From: UBA668 sp031366885
GTDB taxonomy: Bacteria; Actinomycetota; Acidimicrobiia; Acidimicrobiales; Ilumatobacteraceae
Length of the DNA stretch: 10,863 bases
Reading direction: 5' to 3'
Assembly: GCA_031366885.1 (NCBI GenBank)
Contig: JANLPB010000067.1
Location: 1 to 10,863, forward strand
In this document: piece after piece, positions 1 through 5,756 of the stretch
How the letters are laid out: every line of letters starts with the position of its first letter
How positions within the stretch are numbered: position 1 is the first letter of the stretch
Made by a program: the position numbers and the translations under genes
Notes under the pieces: model-generated
Database searches by the model: none
Seen by the model: the letters and a program-made list of their open reading frames with translations, nothing else
Told to the model about the DNA's origin: nothing

Positions 1-60
1 CCCGACCGTACTCCCGCCCCCTGCCATACCCCCGACCCAAGCCCGACCCGAGTGCCACGC
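1..60. repeat. C-run-rich intergenic tract with inverted copies of the modules found right of the first gene
   Basis: No gene is supported here. The plus strand has six C runs (13-15, 17-21, 29-33, 36-38, 42-44 and 47-49), so the minus strand meets the pattern of a G-quadruplex-forming sequence. Read on the minus strand it contains GTGGCACTCG (positions 58-49) and then GGGCTTGGG (44-36). The same two words occur in the same order on the plus strand beyond the other end of the following gene, at 1169-1178 and 1193-1201. It could be the tail of a larger intergenic repeat or the region behind an upstream gene that lies outside the window. Confidence 0.45.
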
Positions 61-89
61 TGCCAGTGCGCCTGGTTGGCTGCGCACTG

Positions 90-117
90 TTGCGAATCAC
101 TCGGACGTGGGTATGGT
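90..117 (+). promoter_or_regulatory. Candidate sigma-70-type promoter for the AbiEi-like gene, with an 8-bp direct repeat
   Basis: TTGCGA at 90-95 and TATGGT at 112-117 are 16 bp apart and each match four of six positions of the vegetative -35 and -10 consensus. Transcription would start around 123-125, about 40 bases before the start codon. The word TGCGAATC occurs at 91-98, overlapping the -35, and again at 117-124, overlapping the end of the -10, which would suit a regulator binding to both sites. This is pattern matching only. Confidence 0.35.
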
Positions 118-166
118 GCGAATCGGCTTCCCCCGTCACCACCCCACGACCACACGAGGTTGACTC

Positions 167-1096
167 ATGACGGACTTTCCAGAGGAAGCCCTTCTGTTTT
201 TTCGCACCCATCACGGCATGGCCACAGGATCGGCACTGGCTGCAGCGGGTCTCAGTCGTCGTCAGCGCAACGCTGCCGTCGACAGCGGCCTGTTGGAGCC
301 GATGTATGAGCGGGTGTTTCACATTGCGACCAGCCCGCTCACCTTGGAAGCGCGATGTGCGGCGATGTCAATGGCGTATCCCAGGGGATTTGTCACTGGC
401 CCGTCTGGCGGGAAGCTGATGTCGCTTCGTCGACTCCCAGCGGACCCGGATGTTACGTTTTGCGTTCCGCATGGCCTACACGTCGGCCCGTTCGAGGGTG
501 TGGGGATTCGACAGAGCACCAGGATTCTCCCCAGTCACGTCGTCGTGAGGGGTGACGGCATCCGTCTCGCGAGCGGCGCGAGGTTGGCGTTCGACCTTGC
601 AGTCGACCTGAGCGCGCTGAACCATAGATCGGTGGTCGAGCAGCTGTTGAATGACGGAAAGTGCTCGATGGCAACGCTCGGCTCCGTCGGGCGTGCTCTC
701 GCCCATCCGGCGCGCGCCGGATCGGAGCGCTTCATCGCCACGCTCATGGCGCGGTCCGGACGAGCAGCGGATTCGCATCCCGAGGTACTGATTGCCGAAG
801 GTCTGCGCGCTCGCGGTGTTCCTATTCTCGCTCAGGTGGAGCCGCTGCTTCTGCCTGGCGGCCGACGGGTCACTCTTGACCTGGCTGTGCCATCTGTGCG
901 GTGGGGAGTCGAGATCGACGTTCATCCGGACCACCTGCTGCTCGATGGAACGACCCGCGATAAACGGCGGGACCGTCAATGCCATCGTGTGGGCTGGCAG
1001 GTGGAACGAGTGACGGAGCTCGACCTCGTCGATCTGAACGCAATCTGTGACGAGCTCGCAGAGCTCTACCACACCCGATCGGCCGTCGCCGCATGA
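167..1096 (+). CDS. AbiEi-like protein with C-terminal DUF559/Vsr-like endonuclease fold
   Basis: Predicted 309-residue soluble protein. The first ~50 residues (FFRTHHGMATGSAL, then LSRRQRNAAVDSGLL) look like the small winged-helix start of actinobacterial proteins annotated as AbiEi antitoxin-domain proteins. Residues ~200-290 look like the DUF559/Vsr-type nuclease fold: E206, D238 in LDLAV, E249-x-D251, the basic stretch RDKRRDR (264-270) and GWQVERVTELDL (276-287). The usual acidic positions of that fold therefore appear intact. The ATG at 167 has AGGT eight bases upstream (157-160) and fits the N-terminus. No gene for an AbiEii-like toxin is adjacent; the next gene converges. Such solitary genes are common in actinobacteria and their function is not established. 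It may be a nuclease, a DNA-binding regulator or a remnant of a defence system. The family assignment rests on motif memory and is moderately sure; the activity is unknown. Confidence 0.75.
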   Translation: MTDFPEEALLFFRTHHGMATGSALAAAGLSRRQRNAAVDSGLLEPMYERVFHIATSPLTLEARCAAMSMAYPRGFVTGPSGGKLMSLRRLPADPDVTFCVPHGLHVGPFEGVGIRQSTRILPSHVVVRGDGIRLASGARLAFDLAVDLSALNHRSVVEQLLNDGKCSMATLGSVGRALAHPARAGSERFIATLMARSGRAADSHPEVLIAEGLRARGVPILAQVEPLLLPGGRRVTLDLAVPSVRWGVEIDVHPDHLLLDGTTRDKRRDRQCHRVGWQVERVTELDLVDLNAICDELAELYHTRSAVAA

Positions 1097-1100
1097 GGTC

Positions 1101-1140
1101 CGAGTGGGTACTCGCACCCCGGGGTACGAGTACCCACTCG
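1101..1140. terminator. Long perfect hairpin between two convergent genes, possible bidirectional terminator
   Basis: A 14-bp perfect inverted repeat, CGAGTGGGTACTCG at 1101-1114 and CGAGTACCCACTCG at 1127-1140, encloses a 12-base loop that itself contains CCCCGGGG (1117-1124). It starts five bases after the stop codon of the AbiEi-like gene and lies downstream of the minus-strand oxidoreductase gene too. No T-run follows on either strand, so classical intrinsic termination is doubtful, although U-tract-less hairpins have been proposed in actinobacteria. Confidence 0.55.
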
Positions 1141-1149
1141 CATGGCGCT

Positions 1150-1182
1150 GTGGCACTCGCACCTGCGCGTGGCACTCGCACC
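1150..1182. repeat. Two 14-bp direct repeats 19 bp apart
   Basis: GTGGCACTCGCACC occurs at 1150-1163 and again at 1169-1182, separated by TGCGC. The core ACTCGCACC also occurs at 1110-1118 inside the neighbouring hairpin, and ACTCGCA at 1136-1142. The first ten bases occur in inverted orientation at 49-58. There are too few units for a CRISPR or VNTR call; they may be protein-binding iterons or a genome-wide intergenic repeat. Confidence 0.6.
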
Positions 1183-1192
1183 GCGCGGGCGC

Positions 1193-1238
1193 GGGCTTGG
1201 GCTTGGCTTGGGGGCTAGCGGGGGGTGGGGTAGGGGGG
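1193..1238 (+). other. G-quadruplex-type tract covering the end of the oxidoreductase gene
   Basis: The plus strand has G runs at 1193-1195, 1199-1201, 1210-1214, 1220-1225, 1227-1230 and 1233-1238. The last four runs have loops of five, one and two bases, a canonical quadruplex motif. The stop codon of the minus-strand reductase (1215-1217) lies in the first of these loops. Because the G-rich strand is the template strand of that gene, it could slow polymerase at the gene end. Confidence 0.5.
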
Positions 1239-2441
1239 TGGTTGGCGGAAGAATCGGCGGTGCCAGCGGCTGGGTGTGAACAGCACAGCGCGCGGCTCGT
1301 CCTCAAACATCCAGCGGACGAAGTTGCGTCGGGTCCAGCTGTTGCTGTTGACAAGCCGAATCGCGCCCCGGGCCAGCAGCGGCCGGGCCAGCCAGCCGTT
1401 GAGCACGTGCGACATACGGTGGTCGGCGAACAGATGATGGCGTACCGCACGTTCGTACGTCTCGCACACCCCACGCGGCGCGAGGGCCCCGCCCGCGTCG
1501 ATGGCTTCGGCGGCAAGTCGTCCCGTGAGGACGGCTTGCCCGATGCCTTCTCCGGTCATCACGTCGGTCACGCGAGCTGCATCGCCGACGAACAGGACCC
1601 GCCCGCTGGACAGCACCGCCCTATCAACTCCCGCAGGAATGGGCCAGGCGGTCACGCGGTCTTCCAACTCAGCGCCGGGGCCTAGGGTGGCGCGGATGTG
1701 CGGCCGTTCGATGAGTCCGGCCCACTCGGCATTCATCGATTTGCCGGTGCGTTGACCGTCACGAAGCACGCCGAAGCCGAGATTCACGCGGCCGTCGGGG
1801 AGCGGGAAGCTCCACGCATATCCCGGCAGGAAGTCAGGCTCGAACCACACGTAGAGCCGATCGGCCGCCGGCCCGGTGACACCAGTTGCGTATTGGCGAA
1901 ACGCGTGCCACTCGCCGAGGTACCCCGGCTCGGCGAGCCCCAATGCCTTACGCACCGGTGACCACATGCCGTCGGCCGCGATGAGGTAACGAGCGGTGAT
2001 CGCGCCGAGTCCTTCGACATTGGCGACGACCCGATCGGCCGATACGTCGACGTCGACGAATGCGTGCCCTTCACGTACGTCGGCGCCAGCGTCCACGGCG
2101 AGTCGCACCAGGGCCGCATCGAGTTCCCGTCGGGGAGTGGTGGCCGCAAAGATGCCACCGTCGGGCATCGTCAGGCAGATCTCGCGACCCGATGGTGATC
2201 GCAGCCACGCTTCCGACACCGTGTGCCAACTGGGTACATGTTCCGGCAGCAATCCAAGGGGCTCGAGTTCGCGTAGCGCCAGCGTCGTCAGGCCATCACC
2301 GCAGCACTTGTCGCGCGGAAACGTGGCCTTGTCCACCACCATCACTGATCTGCCGGCCCGGCGGAGGTGGATGGCGGCGGCGGTACCGGCCGGGCCGGCT
2401 CCGACGACCAGGACATCAACGTGAGCGGAATGTTCGGACAC
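1215..2441 (-). CDS. FAD-dependent geranylgeranyl reductase family oxidoreductase
   Basis: Predicted 408-residue flavoprotein. The Rossmann FAD site LVVGAGPAG lies at residues 11-19 and an acidic VVDK follows the second strand. FPRDKCCGDG (41-50) is the signature seen near the flavin in this family. ADGMWSPVRK (156-165), PGYAWSFPLPDGRVNLGFG (206-224) and FVGDAAR (284-290) are the later FAD and substrate-cavity motifs. Family members reduce isoprenoid double bonds, for example in geranylgeranyl lipids or, in mycobacterial MenJ, one isoprene unit of menaquinone. The substrate here cannot be told from sequence. I placed the start at the GTG that gives MSEHSAHVDV; an in-frame TTG at 2462 would add seven residues. 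Neither has a convincing Shine-Dalgarno sequence, which suggests coupling to the amidase gene ending 24 bases upstream on the same strand. The C-terminus (RQPPPYPTPR) is encoded by the C-run tract discussed separately. Confidence 0.88.
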   Translation of the reverse strand: MSEHSAHVDVLVVGAGPAGTAAAIHLRRAGRSVMVVDKATFPRDKCCGDGLTTLALRELEPLGLLPEHVPSWHTVSEAWLRSPSGREICLTMPDGGIFAATTPRRELDAALVRLAVDAGADVREGHAFVDVDVSADRVVANVEGLGAITARYLIAADGMWSPVRKALGLAEPGYLGEWHAFRQYATGVTGPAADRLYVWFEPDFLPGYAWSFPLPDGRVNLGFGVLRDGQRTGKSMNAEWAGLIERPHIRATLGPGAELEDRVTAWPIPAGVDRAVLSSGRVLFVGDAARVTDVMTGEGIGQAVLTGRLAAEAIDAGGALAPRGVCETYERAVRHHLFADHRMSHVLNGWLARPLLARGAIRLVNSNSWTRRNFVRWMFEDEPRAVLFTPSRWHRRFFRQPPPYPTPR

Positions 2442-2465
2442 GTCGCAGAGGCTACGGGGCAACCG

Positions 2466-3248
2466 CTACAGCGTGACGGTGCCCATACGGCGAGCGGGCC
2501 GCAGCACCCCTGCCCAGGCATTGCGCTCGGTGATCACCTGATTGCGTAGATCGCCAAGCAGTGGGTAGAAGGCGTCTCCGGGGCAGTCGGTGTACGTCAT
2601 GTCGCGATGACCGGCAACGATCGGGGTGGTGACAGTTGTGCCCGCCTTGAAGCGGTTCGACCCCCGCGAAACAAAGGTGGTGGTGGCGCCAGGCGACGTG
2701 TCGAAGCGGTACGCGTCCGCCAGCCACGCCAACACCTTGGCCGTCGAGTTGAGCGCCGCCGCTGTTGGCGTCACCTTCATGAAGTCGCCCAGCAGGCACA
2801 CCAACTGGGCGAAGCCTTGGCTGCCCCCAGTGGCATCGGCCACCACCGGGCTGCCCAGCGCTCCGGCCCGACCCTCCCAGACGTCGCCGTCGCGACCGAC
2901 GAAGAACTGGTAGCACACGTCGCTCCAGCCCTTTTCTGGCCCGGTGTGGAAGCTGTAGATACTGCGAATCACATCGCGAGCGTTGGCGTAGTTGTTGGTG
3001 CTCTGGGTGTGGTGCACCAGCAAGAACTGTGGCTTCTCTGGGAAGATGGGCCCCGTGGGTGGAAGGTCGGCACCCCACGCGGCACGCGGATAGATCGACA
3101 ATCCGGGCATGACCTCGACGGCCGGTACCGCAGGCGGCGCGGCCTGAGCGTTCGTCGATGCTGACAGCGCCTTACCGACCACGAGCGCCGCGCCAGCCGC
3201 GACCATTGTTCCAATTGCTTGTCGGCGCGTCGGCTCGCAGTCACACAT
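2466..3248 (-). CDS. Tat-exported peptidoglycan recognition protein / N-acetylmuramoyl-L-alanine amidase
   Basis: Predicted 260-residue exported protein. A twin-arginine signal runs from TRRQAIG (7-13) through a hydrophobic segment to AQA (34-36), a likely cleavage site. The mature part begins with YPRAAWGA (53-60), typical of the PGRP/Amidase_2 fold. The expected zinc ligands are present: H79 in VHHT, H214 in AGHRD and C222 in DCPG. Y113 in VCYQFFVGRDGDVWEGR is the catalytic tyrosine position. It should therefore cleave the lactyl-amide bond between MurNAc and the stem peptide in the wall, for remodelling or turnover. The ATG at 3248 was chosen because AAGGTG (3260-3255) precedes it by six bases and because the open frame upstream of it lies antisense to the SDR gene. 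The gene is followed closely by the reductase gene on the same strand. N-terminal Cys2 and Cys4 before the Tat motif are unusual but of unknown meaning. Confidence 0.9.
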   Translation of the reverse strand: MCDCEPTRRQAIGTMVAAGAALVVGKALSASTNAQAAPPAVPAVEVMPGLSIYPRAAWGADLPPTGPIFPEKPQFLLVHHTQSTNNYANARDVIRSIYSFHTGPEKGWSDVCYQFFVGRDGDVWEGRAGALGSPVVADATGGSQGFAQLVCLLGDFMKVTPTAAALNSTAKVLAWLADAYRFDTSPGATTTFVSRGSNRFKAGTTVTTPIVAGHRDMTYTDCPGDAFYPLLGDLRNQVITERNAWAGVLRPARRMGTVTL

Positions 3249-3323
3249 GCCCCTCACCTTATGATGCGTGGCCGACGGGTGTACGCCTGTCGAGTCGAAC
3301 GTTCTGAACTGAGAGGGTCCCCA
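3249..3323. promoter_or_regulatory. Divergent promoter region between amidase and SDR genes with nested palindromes
   Basis: These 75 bases must hold the control signals for both directions. GAACGTTC (3297-3304) is a perfect palindrome and GTTC-T-GAAC (3301-3309) overlaps it. Ribosome-binding sites are clear at each end: GAGAGGG (3311-3317) for the SDR, and AAGGTG on the minus strand (3260-3255) for the amidase. I see no convincing -35/-10 pair. The spacing of the GAAC/GTTC words does not match the actinobacterial LexA box. Confidence 0.45.
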
Positions 3324-4250
3324 ATGAGCAGACTGTGTGAAGGCCGCGTCGCCATCGTCACTGGCGCAGGTCGCGGCATCGGCCGCGAGCACGCCCTGAG
3401 CCTGGCGTACCACGGTGCCAAGGTTGTCGTGAACGACCTCGGGGGCAACGTCGACGGCAGCGGTGGCGACCTCAGCCCGGCCGACCAAGTGGTCGCGGAG
3501 ATCAAAGCCTTCGGTGGGGAAGCAGTCTCCAACGGCGACAGTGTGTCGTCGTGGGAGGGTGCACAGCGCCTGATCAATACCGCCATCGAGACCTTCGGCG
3601 ACCTTCACGTGGTGGTCAACAATGCCGGCATCTTGCGCGATCGTGTGCTGGCCAACATGACCGAGGAGGAGTGGGATTCGGTCATCAACGTCCACCTGAA
3701 GGGCACGTTCGCGCCCAGCCGTTGGGCCGCTGCCTACTGGCGCGAGCAGAGCAAGGCTGGCAAGCCGGTGTCGGGCCGCATCATCAACACCACTTCGGTC
3801 AGCGGTATCTACGGCAACCCCGGCCAGACCAACTACGGCGCGGCCAAGGCCGGTATCGCCGCGTTCAGCAACATCGCCGCACTGGAACTTGCTCGCTATG
3901 GCGTCACCGTCAACAGCGTCGGCCCGGTAGCGCTCACCCGCATGACCGAAGGCCTTGGGCCGGCACCCGAAACCGACGAAGCTCGCGAGGCTCGCTCGCC
4001 GCGCTGGATCGCCCCCATCGTCACCTGGCTGGCCAGTGAGGAGTCGGCTGGCGTTACCGGTCGCGTGTTCGAGGCCAGCGGCCAGTTGCTGGCTGTCGCC
4101 GAAGGCTGGGTGCGCGGTCAAACGCACGCACCCGTCGACGATCCCACGCTGCTCGGCCCGATCGTGGCCGAGATGCTCTCCAAGACACGGCCCAACTCGG
4201 GCATGAACGGCGAGCCTGGCGGCTGGCCGCAGATTCAAGTGAAAGGCTGA
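3324..4250 (+). CDS. Short-chain dehydrogenase, MFE-2-type (3R)-hydroxyacyl-CoA dehydrogenase-like
   Basis: Predicted 308-residue NAD(P)-binding SDR. The cofactor motif TGAGRGIG is at 13-20, followed by VVVNDLGG (34-41), where D38 suggests a preference for NAD(H). NNAG is at 99-102. The catalytic set is N122, S158, Y171 and K175. The opening GRVAIVTGAGRGIG with REHAL and VNDLGG closely resembles the dehydrogenase part of eukaryotic multifunctional enzyme type 2 (17-beta-HSD4). The likely reaction is oxidation of (3R)-hydroxyacyl-CoA to 3-ketoacyl-CoA in beta-oxidation of fatty acid or sterol-type side chains. The C-terminal ~50 residues extend beyond a minimal SDR, as in that subfamily. The ATG at 3324 has GAGAGGG six bases upstream; the upstream in-frame codons back to 3219 run into the divergent amidase gene. 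The hydratase gene starts four bases after its stop. The exact substrate is inferred. Confidence 0.9.
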   Translation: MSRLCEGRVAIVTGAGRGIGREHALSLAYHGAKVVVNDLGGNVDGSGGDLSPADQVVAEIKAFGGEAVSNGDSVSSWEGAQRLINTAIETFGDLHVVVNNAGILRDRVLANMTEEEWDSVINVHLKGTFAPSRWAAAYWREQSKAGKPVSGRIINTTSVSGIYGNPGQTNYGAAKAGIAAFSNIAALELARYGVTVNSVGPVALTRMTEGLGPAPETDEAREARSPRWIAPIVTWLASEESAGVTGRVFEASGQLLAVAEGWVRGQTHAPVDDPTLLGPIVAEMLSKTRPNSGMNGEPGGWPQIQVKG

Positions 4251-4254
4251 CGAT

Positions 4255-5109
4255 ATGGCACTCAATCCAGACGCAGTGGGCGCGACGGGCGACGTTCGCT
4301 CAATATCGTGGAACTCGAAGGATGCGCTGCTGTACGCAGTCGGCATCGGTGCCGGGCAAGCCGATCTGCCCTTCACCACGGAGAACACGAAGGACACCGC
4401 GCAGGTCGTCTTCCCGACGTTTGCGGTCGTGGCCGGCTCGGGCACCGCCTCGCCCGGTGCCAGCGCGATGAGCCAGATCGGCTCGTTCAACTTTGCGCTG
4501 TTGGTGCACGGCTCGCAGGCCATCACGCTGCACGGTCCCATCCCGGTCGAGGCGCAGGCGACGACGCAAGACCGGGTGGTGGCGATGTACGACAAGGGCA
4601 AGGCTGCGGTGGTGGTCATGGAGAACGAGGTGAAATCCGTCGACGGTGAGCCGCTGTGGAGCACCCGCTCGTCTGTGTTCATTCGCGGCGAAGGTGGTTG
4701 GGGTGGCGAGCGCGGGCCCAGCGGCGCGCAGAACGAGCCGCCGGCTGACGCCGTTGCGGACCACGAAATCACTCTGCAGACATCGCCGGATCAGGCGTTC
4801 GTGTACCGCCTCTCGGGCGACCGCAACCCGCTGCACACCGACCCGTCGTTCGCCGCCATCGGCGGTTTCGACCGGCCGATCCTGCACGGCCTGTGCAGCT
4901 ACGGCTTCACGGGTCGCGCTCTGCTGGGCGCACTGGCGGACAACGACGTCACGCGCTTCCACCACATCGAAGGTCGCTTCTCGTCGCCGGTGATGCCTGG
5001 CGACGCGCTGACCGTACGCATGTGGCGCACCGGAGACGGCGAAGCCGTGTTCACCACCTCGGTTGGCGACCGTGTCGTGATCGACCAAGGTTTGGCCCGG
5101 TTCAGCTGA
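4255..5109 (+). CDS. MaoC-family (R)-specific enoyl-CoA hydratase 2
   Basis: Predicted 284-residue double hot-dog protein of the hydratase 2 type. The N-terminal half (about 1-150) is the degenerate hot dog that holds the acyl chain. The C-terminal half carries the hydratase 2 motif YRLSGDRNPLHTDP (184-197), with catalytic D189 and H194 spaced as in the human MFE-2 hydratase. FDRPILHGLCSYG (205-217) follows, as in the family. It should hydrate trans-2-enoyl-CoA to (3R)-hydroxyacyl-CoA, the substrate of the SDR encoded just upstream, so the two genes supply two successive steps. GAAAGG overlaps the end of the SDR gene and serves as the ribosome-binding site, indicating one transcript and coupled translation. 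The length fits the family. The 3' end overlaps the convergent gene by eight bases. Other possible substrates are sterol side chains or branched fatty acyl-CoAs. Confidence 0.92.
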   Translation: MALNPDAVGATGDVRSISWNSKDALLYAVGIGAGQADLPFTTENTKDTAQVVFPTFAVVAGSGTASPGASAMSQIGSFNFALLVHGSQAITLHGPIPVEAQATTQDRVVAMYDKGKAAVVVMENEVKSVDGEPLWSTRSSVFIRGEGGWGGERGPSGAQNEPPADAVADHEITLQTSPDQAFVYRLSGDRNPLHTDPSFAAIGGFDRPILHGLCSYGFTGRALLGALADNDVTRFHHIEGRFSSPVMPGDALTVRMWRTGDGEAVFTTSVGDRVVIDQGLARFS

Positions 5110-5114
5110 ACCGG
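5097..5114. terminator. 18-bp perfect palindrome holding both stop codons of two convergent genes
   Basis: CCGGTTCAGCTGAACCGG is fully self-complementary. As RNA it can form a seven-bp stem with an AGCU loop in either direction. The stop codon of the hydratase (5107-5109) and that of the minus-strand gene (5104-5102) both lie inside it. There is no T-run, so its role as a bidirectional terminator is plausible but unproven. Confidence 0.4.
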
Positions 5115-5683
5115 CCAGCGGGCTCGGCCGGGGGGTCTGGATAGCAGTCCACCGACACGTCAATACAGTTCACATACGGGTCATAGTGGCGAACTGCGTG
5201 GCGGGCTCGATCGGCGATGGCGGACAGCTTGTGGGGCGTGTCGTGGCTGGCCGGGACCTGGATGGTGACGTGGATGCGGTTCGGTGTGCGGTCGACGTGC
5301 ACCAGCGCTGGCAGGTGTGACAACTCCTGACGGACCGCGGCTGCATAGCCGGCCTCGGCGGCTCGCTTGGCCACTGCCGAAGCGACGGCCACACTCGGCA
5401 ATTCGTCCTCGATCTCGCGCGGGTCGACTTCGACCATCGGCACGCGGTGACGTGCGGCGCACACCGAACCCATTTCGGCGAGCGAATGGGTGGCACCCGG
5501 CCGGCGAGCGACAATCGTTAGATCGATGTGGTGTTCCAGCGGGCAGGCAGCGTGTTGATGGACGCCGCGACAGGGCCCACCGTGCTTGTCGGTGCAAGTG
5601 ACCACTTCATGGCCGCCCGCCTTGAGGTGCGCACCGATCTCGGTGGCATCGCCAGGGCTTGATTCGATCAGTAGAAGCTTCAT
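5102..5683 (-). CDS. Uncharacterised actinobacterial protein, pseudo-receiver-like start with His/Cys-rich segment
   Basis: I do not recognise a named function. The predicted 193-residue protein starts MKLLLIESSPGDATEIGAHL, like the first strand and helix of a response-regulator receiver, but the strand expected to carry the phosphorylated aspartate reads DLTIVARR (54-61) with no Asp at its end. Residues 30-52 are rich in Cys and His (C30, H34, C38, H42, H44, C47, H51, H52), followed by MGSVCAARHRVPMVEVDP (71-88). The segment 95-180 has a helix, then strand-helix-strand pattern (VHVDRTPNRIHVTIQV, then CIDVSVDC). I recall similar unnamed proteins with a CPL motif in actinobacteria, unverified. 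The ATG at 5683 was chosen; a TTG at 5710 would add nine residues with no better ribosome-binding site. It lies 73 bases behind proS on the same strand and may be cotranscribed with it. A metal-binding or regulatory role is only a guess. Confidence 0.75.
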   Translation of the reverse strand: MKLLLIESSPGDATEIGAHLKAGGHEVVTCTDKHGGPCRGVHQHAACPLEHHIDLTIVARRPGATHSLAEMGSVCAARHRVPMVEVDPREIEDELPSVAVASAVAKRAAEAGYAAAVRQELSHLPALVHVDRTPNRIHVTIQVPASHDTPHKLSAIADRARHAVRHYDPYVNCIDVSVDCYPDPPAEPAGRFS

Positions 5684-5691
5684 ACAGCCAT
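5680..5691 (-). promoter_or_regulatory. Possible three-codon leader cistron coupled to the next gene
   Basis: On the minus strand an ATG at 5691 opens Met-Ala-Val-stop. Its TGA overlaps the ATG of the uncharacterised gene as ATGA. The AAGGCG six to ten bases before this small ATG is well spaced for it and poorly spaced for the main ATG. This could be a coupling device, or the true start may differ from the one chosen. Confidence 0.25.
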
Positions 5692-5756
5692 GATTCGCCT
5701 TGACCCGCAACGACGAAAGGGTCGAAGGTCACATCGCCGCTGCGACCGCGTCGGCC

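Noticed and set aside
1150..1182. Possible CRISPR repeat pair
   Set aside because: Only two 14-bp copies with a five-base gap; spacers of normal length and cas genes are lacking.
476..1516. Long minus-strand open frame across the AbiEi-like gene and the intergenic region
   Set aside because: It is antisense to a well-supported gene, overlaps the end of the reductase gene, and its translation is Arg/Pro/Ser-rich without motifs, as expected for an antisense frame in GC-rich DNA.
3291..3312. LexA/SOS box in the divergent promoter region
   Set aside because: The GAAC and GTTC half-sites directly abut or are one base apart, while the actinobacterial box needs a four-base gap between them.
3249..4772. 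N-terminal extension of the amidase frame to 768 residues
   Set aside because: The extension is antisense to the SDR and hydratase genes. The Tat signal and ribosome-binding site place the true start at 3248.
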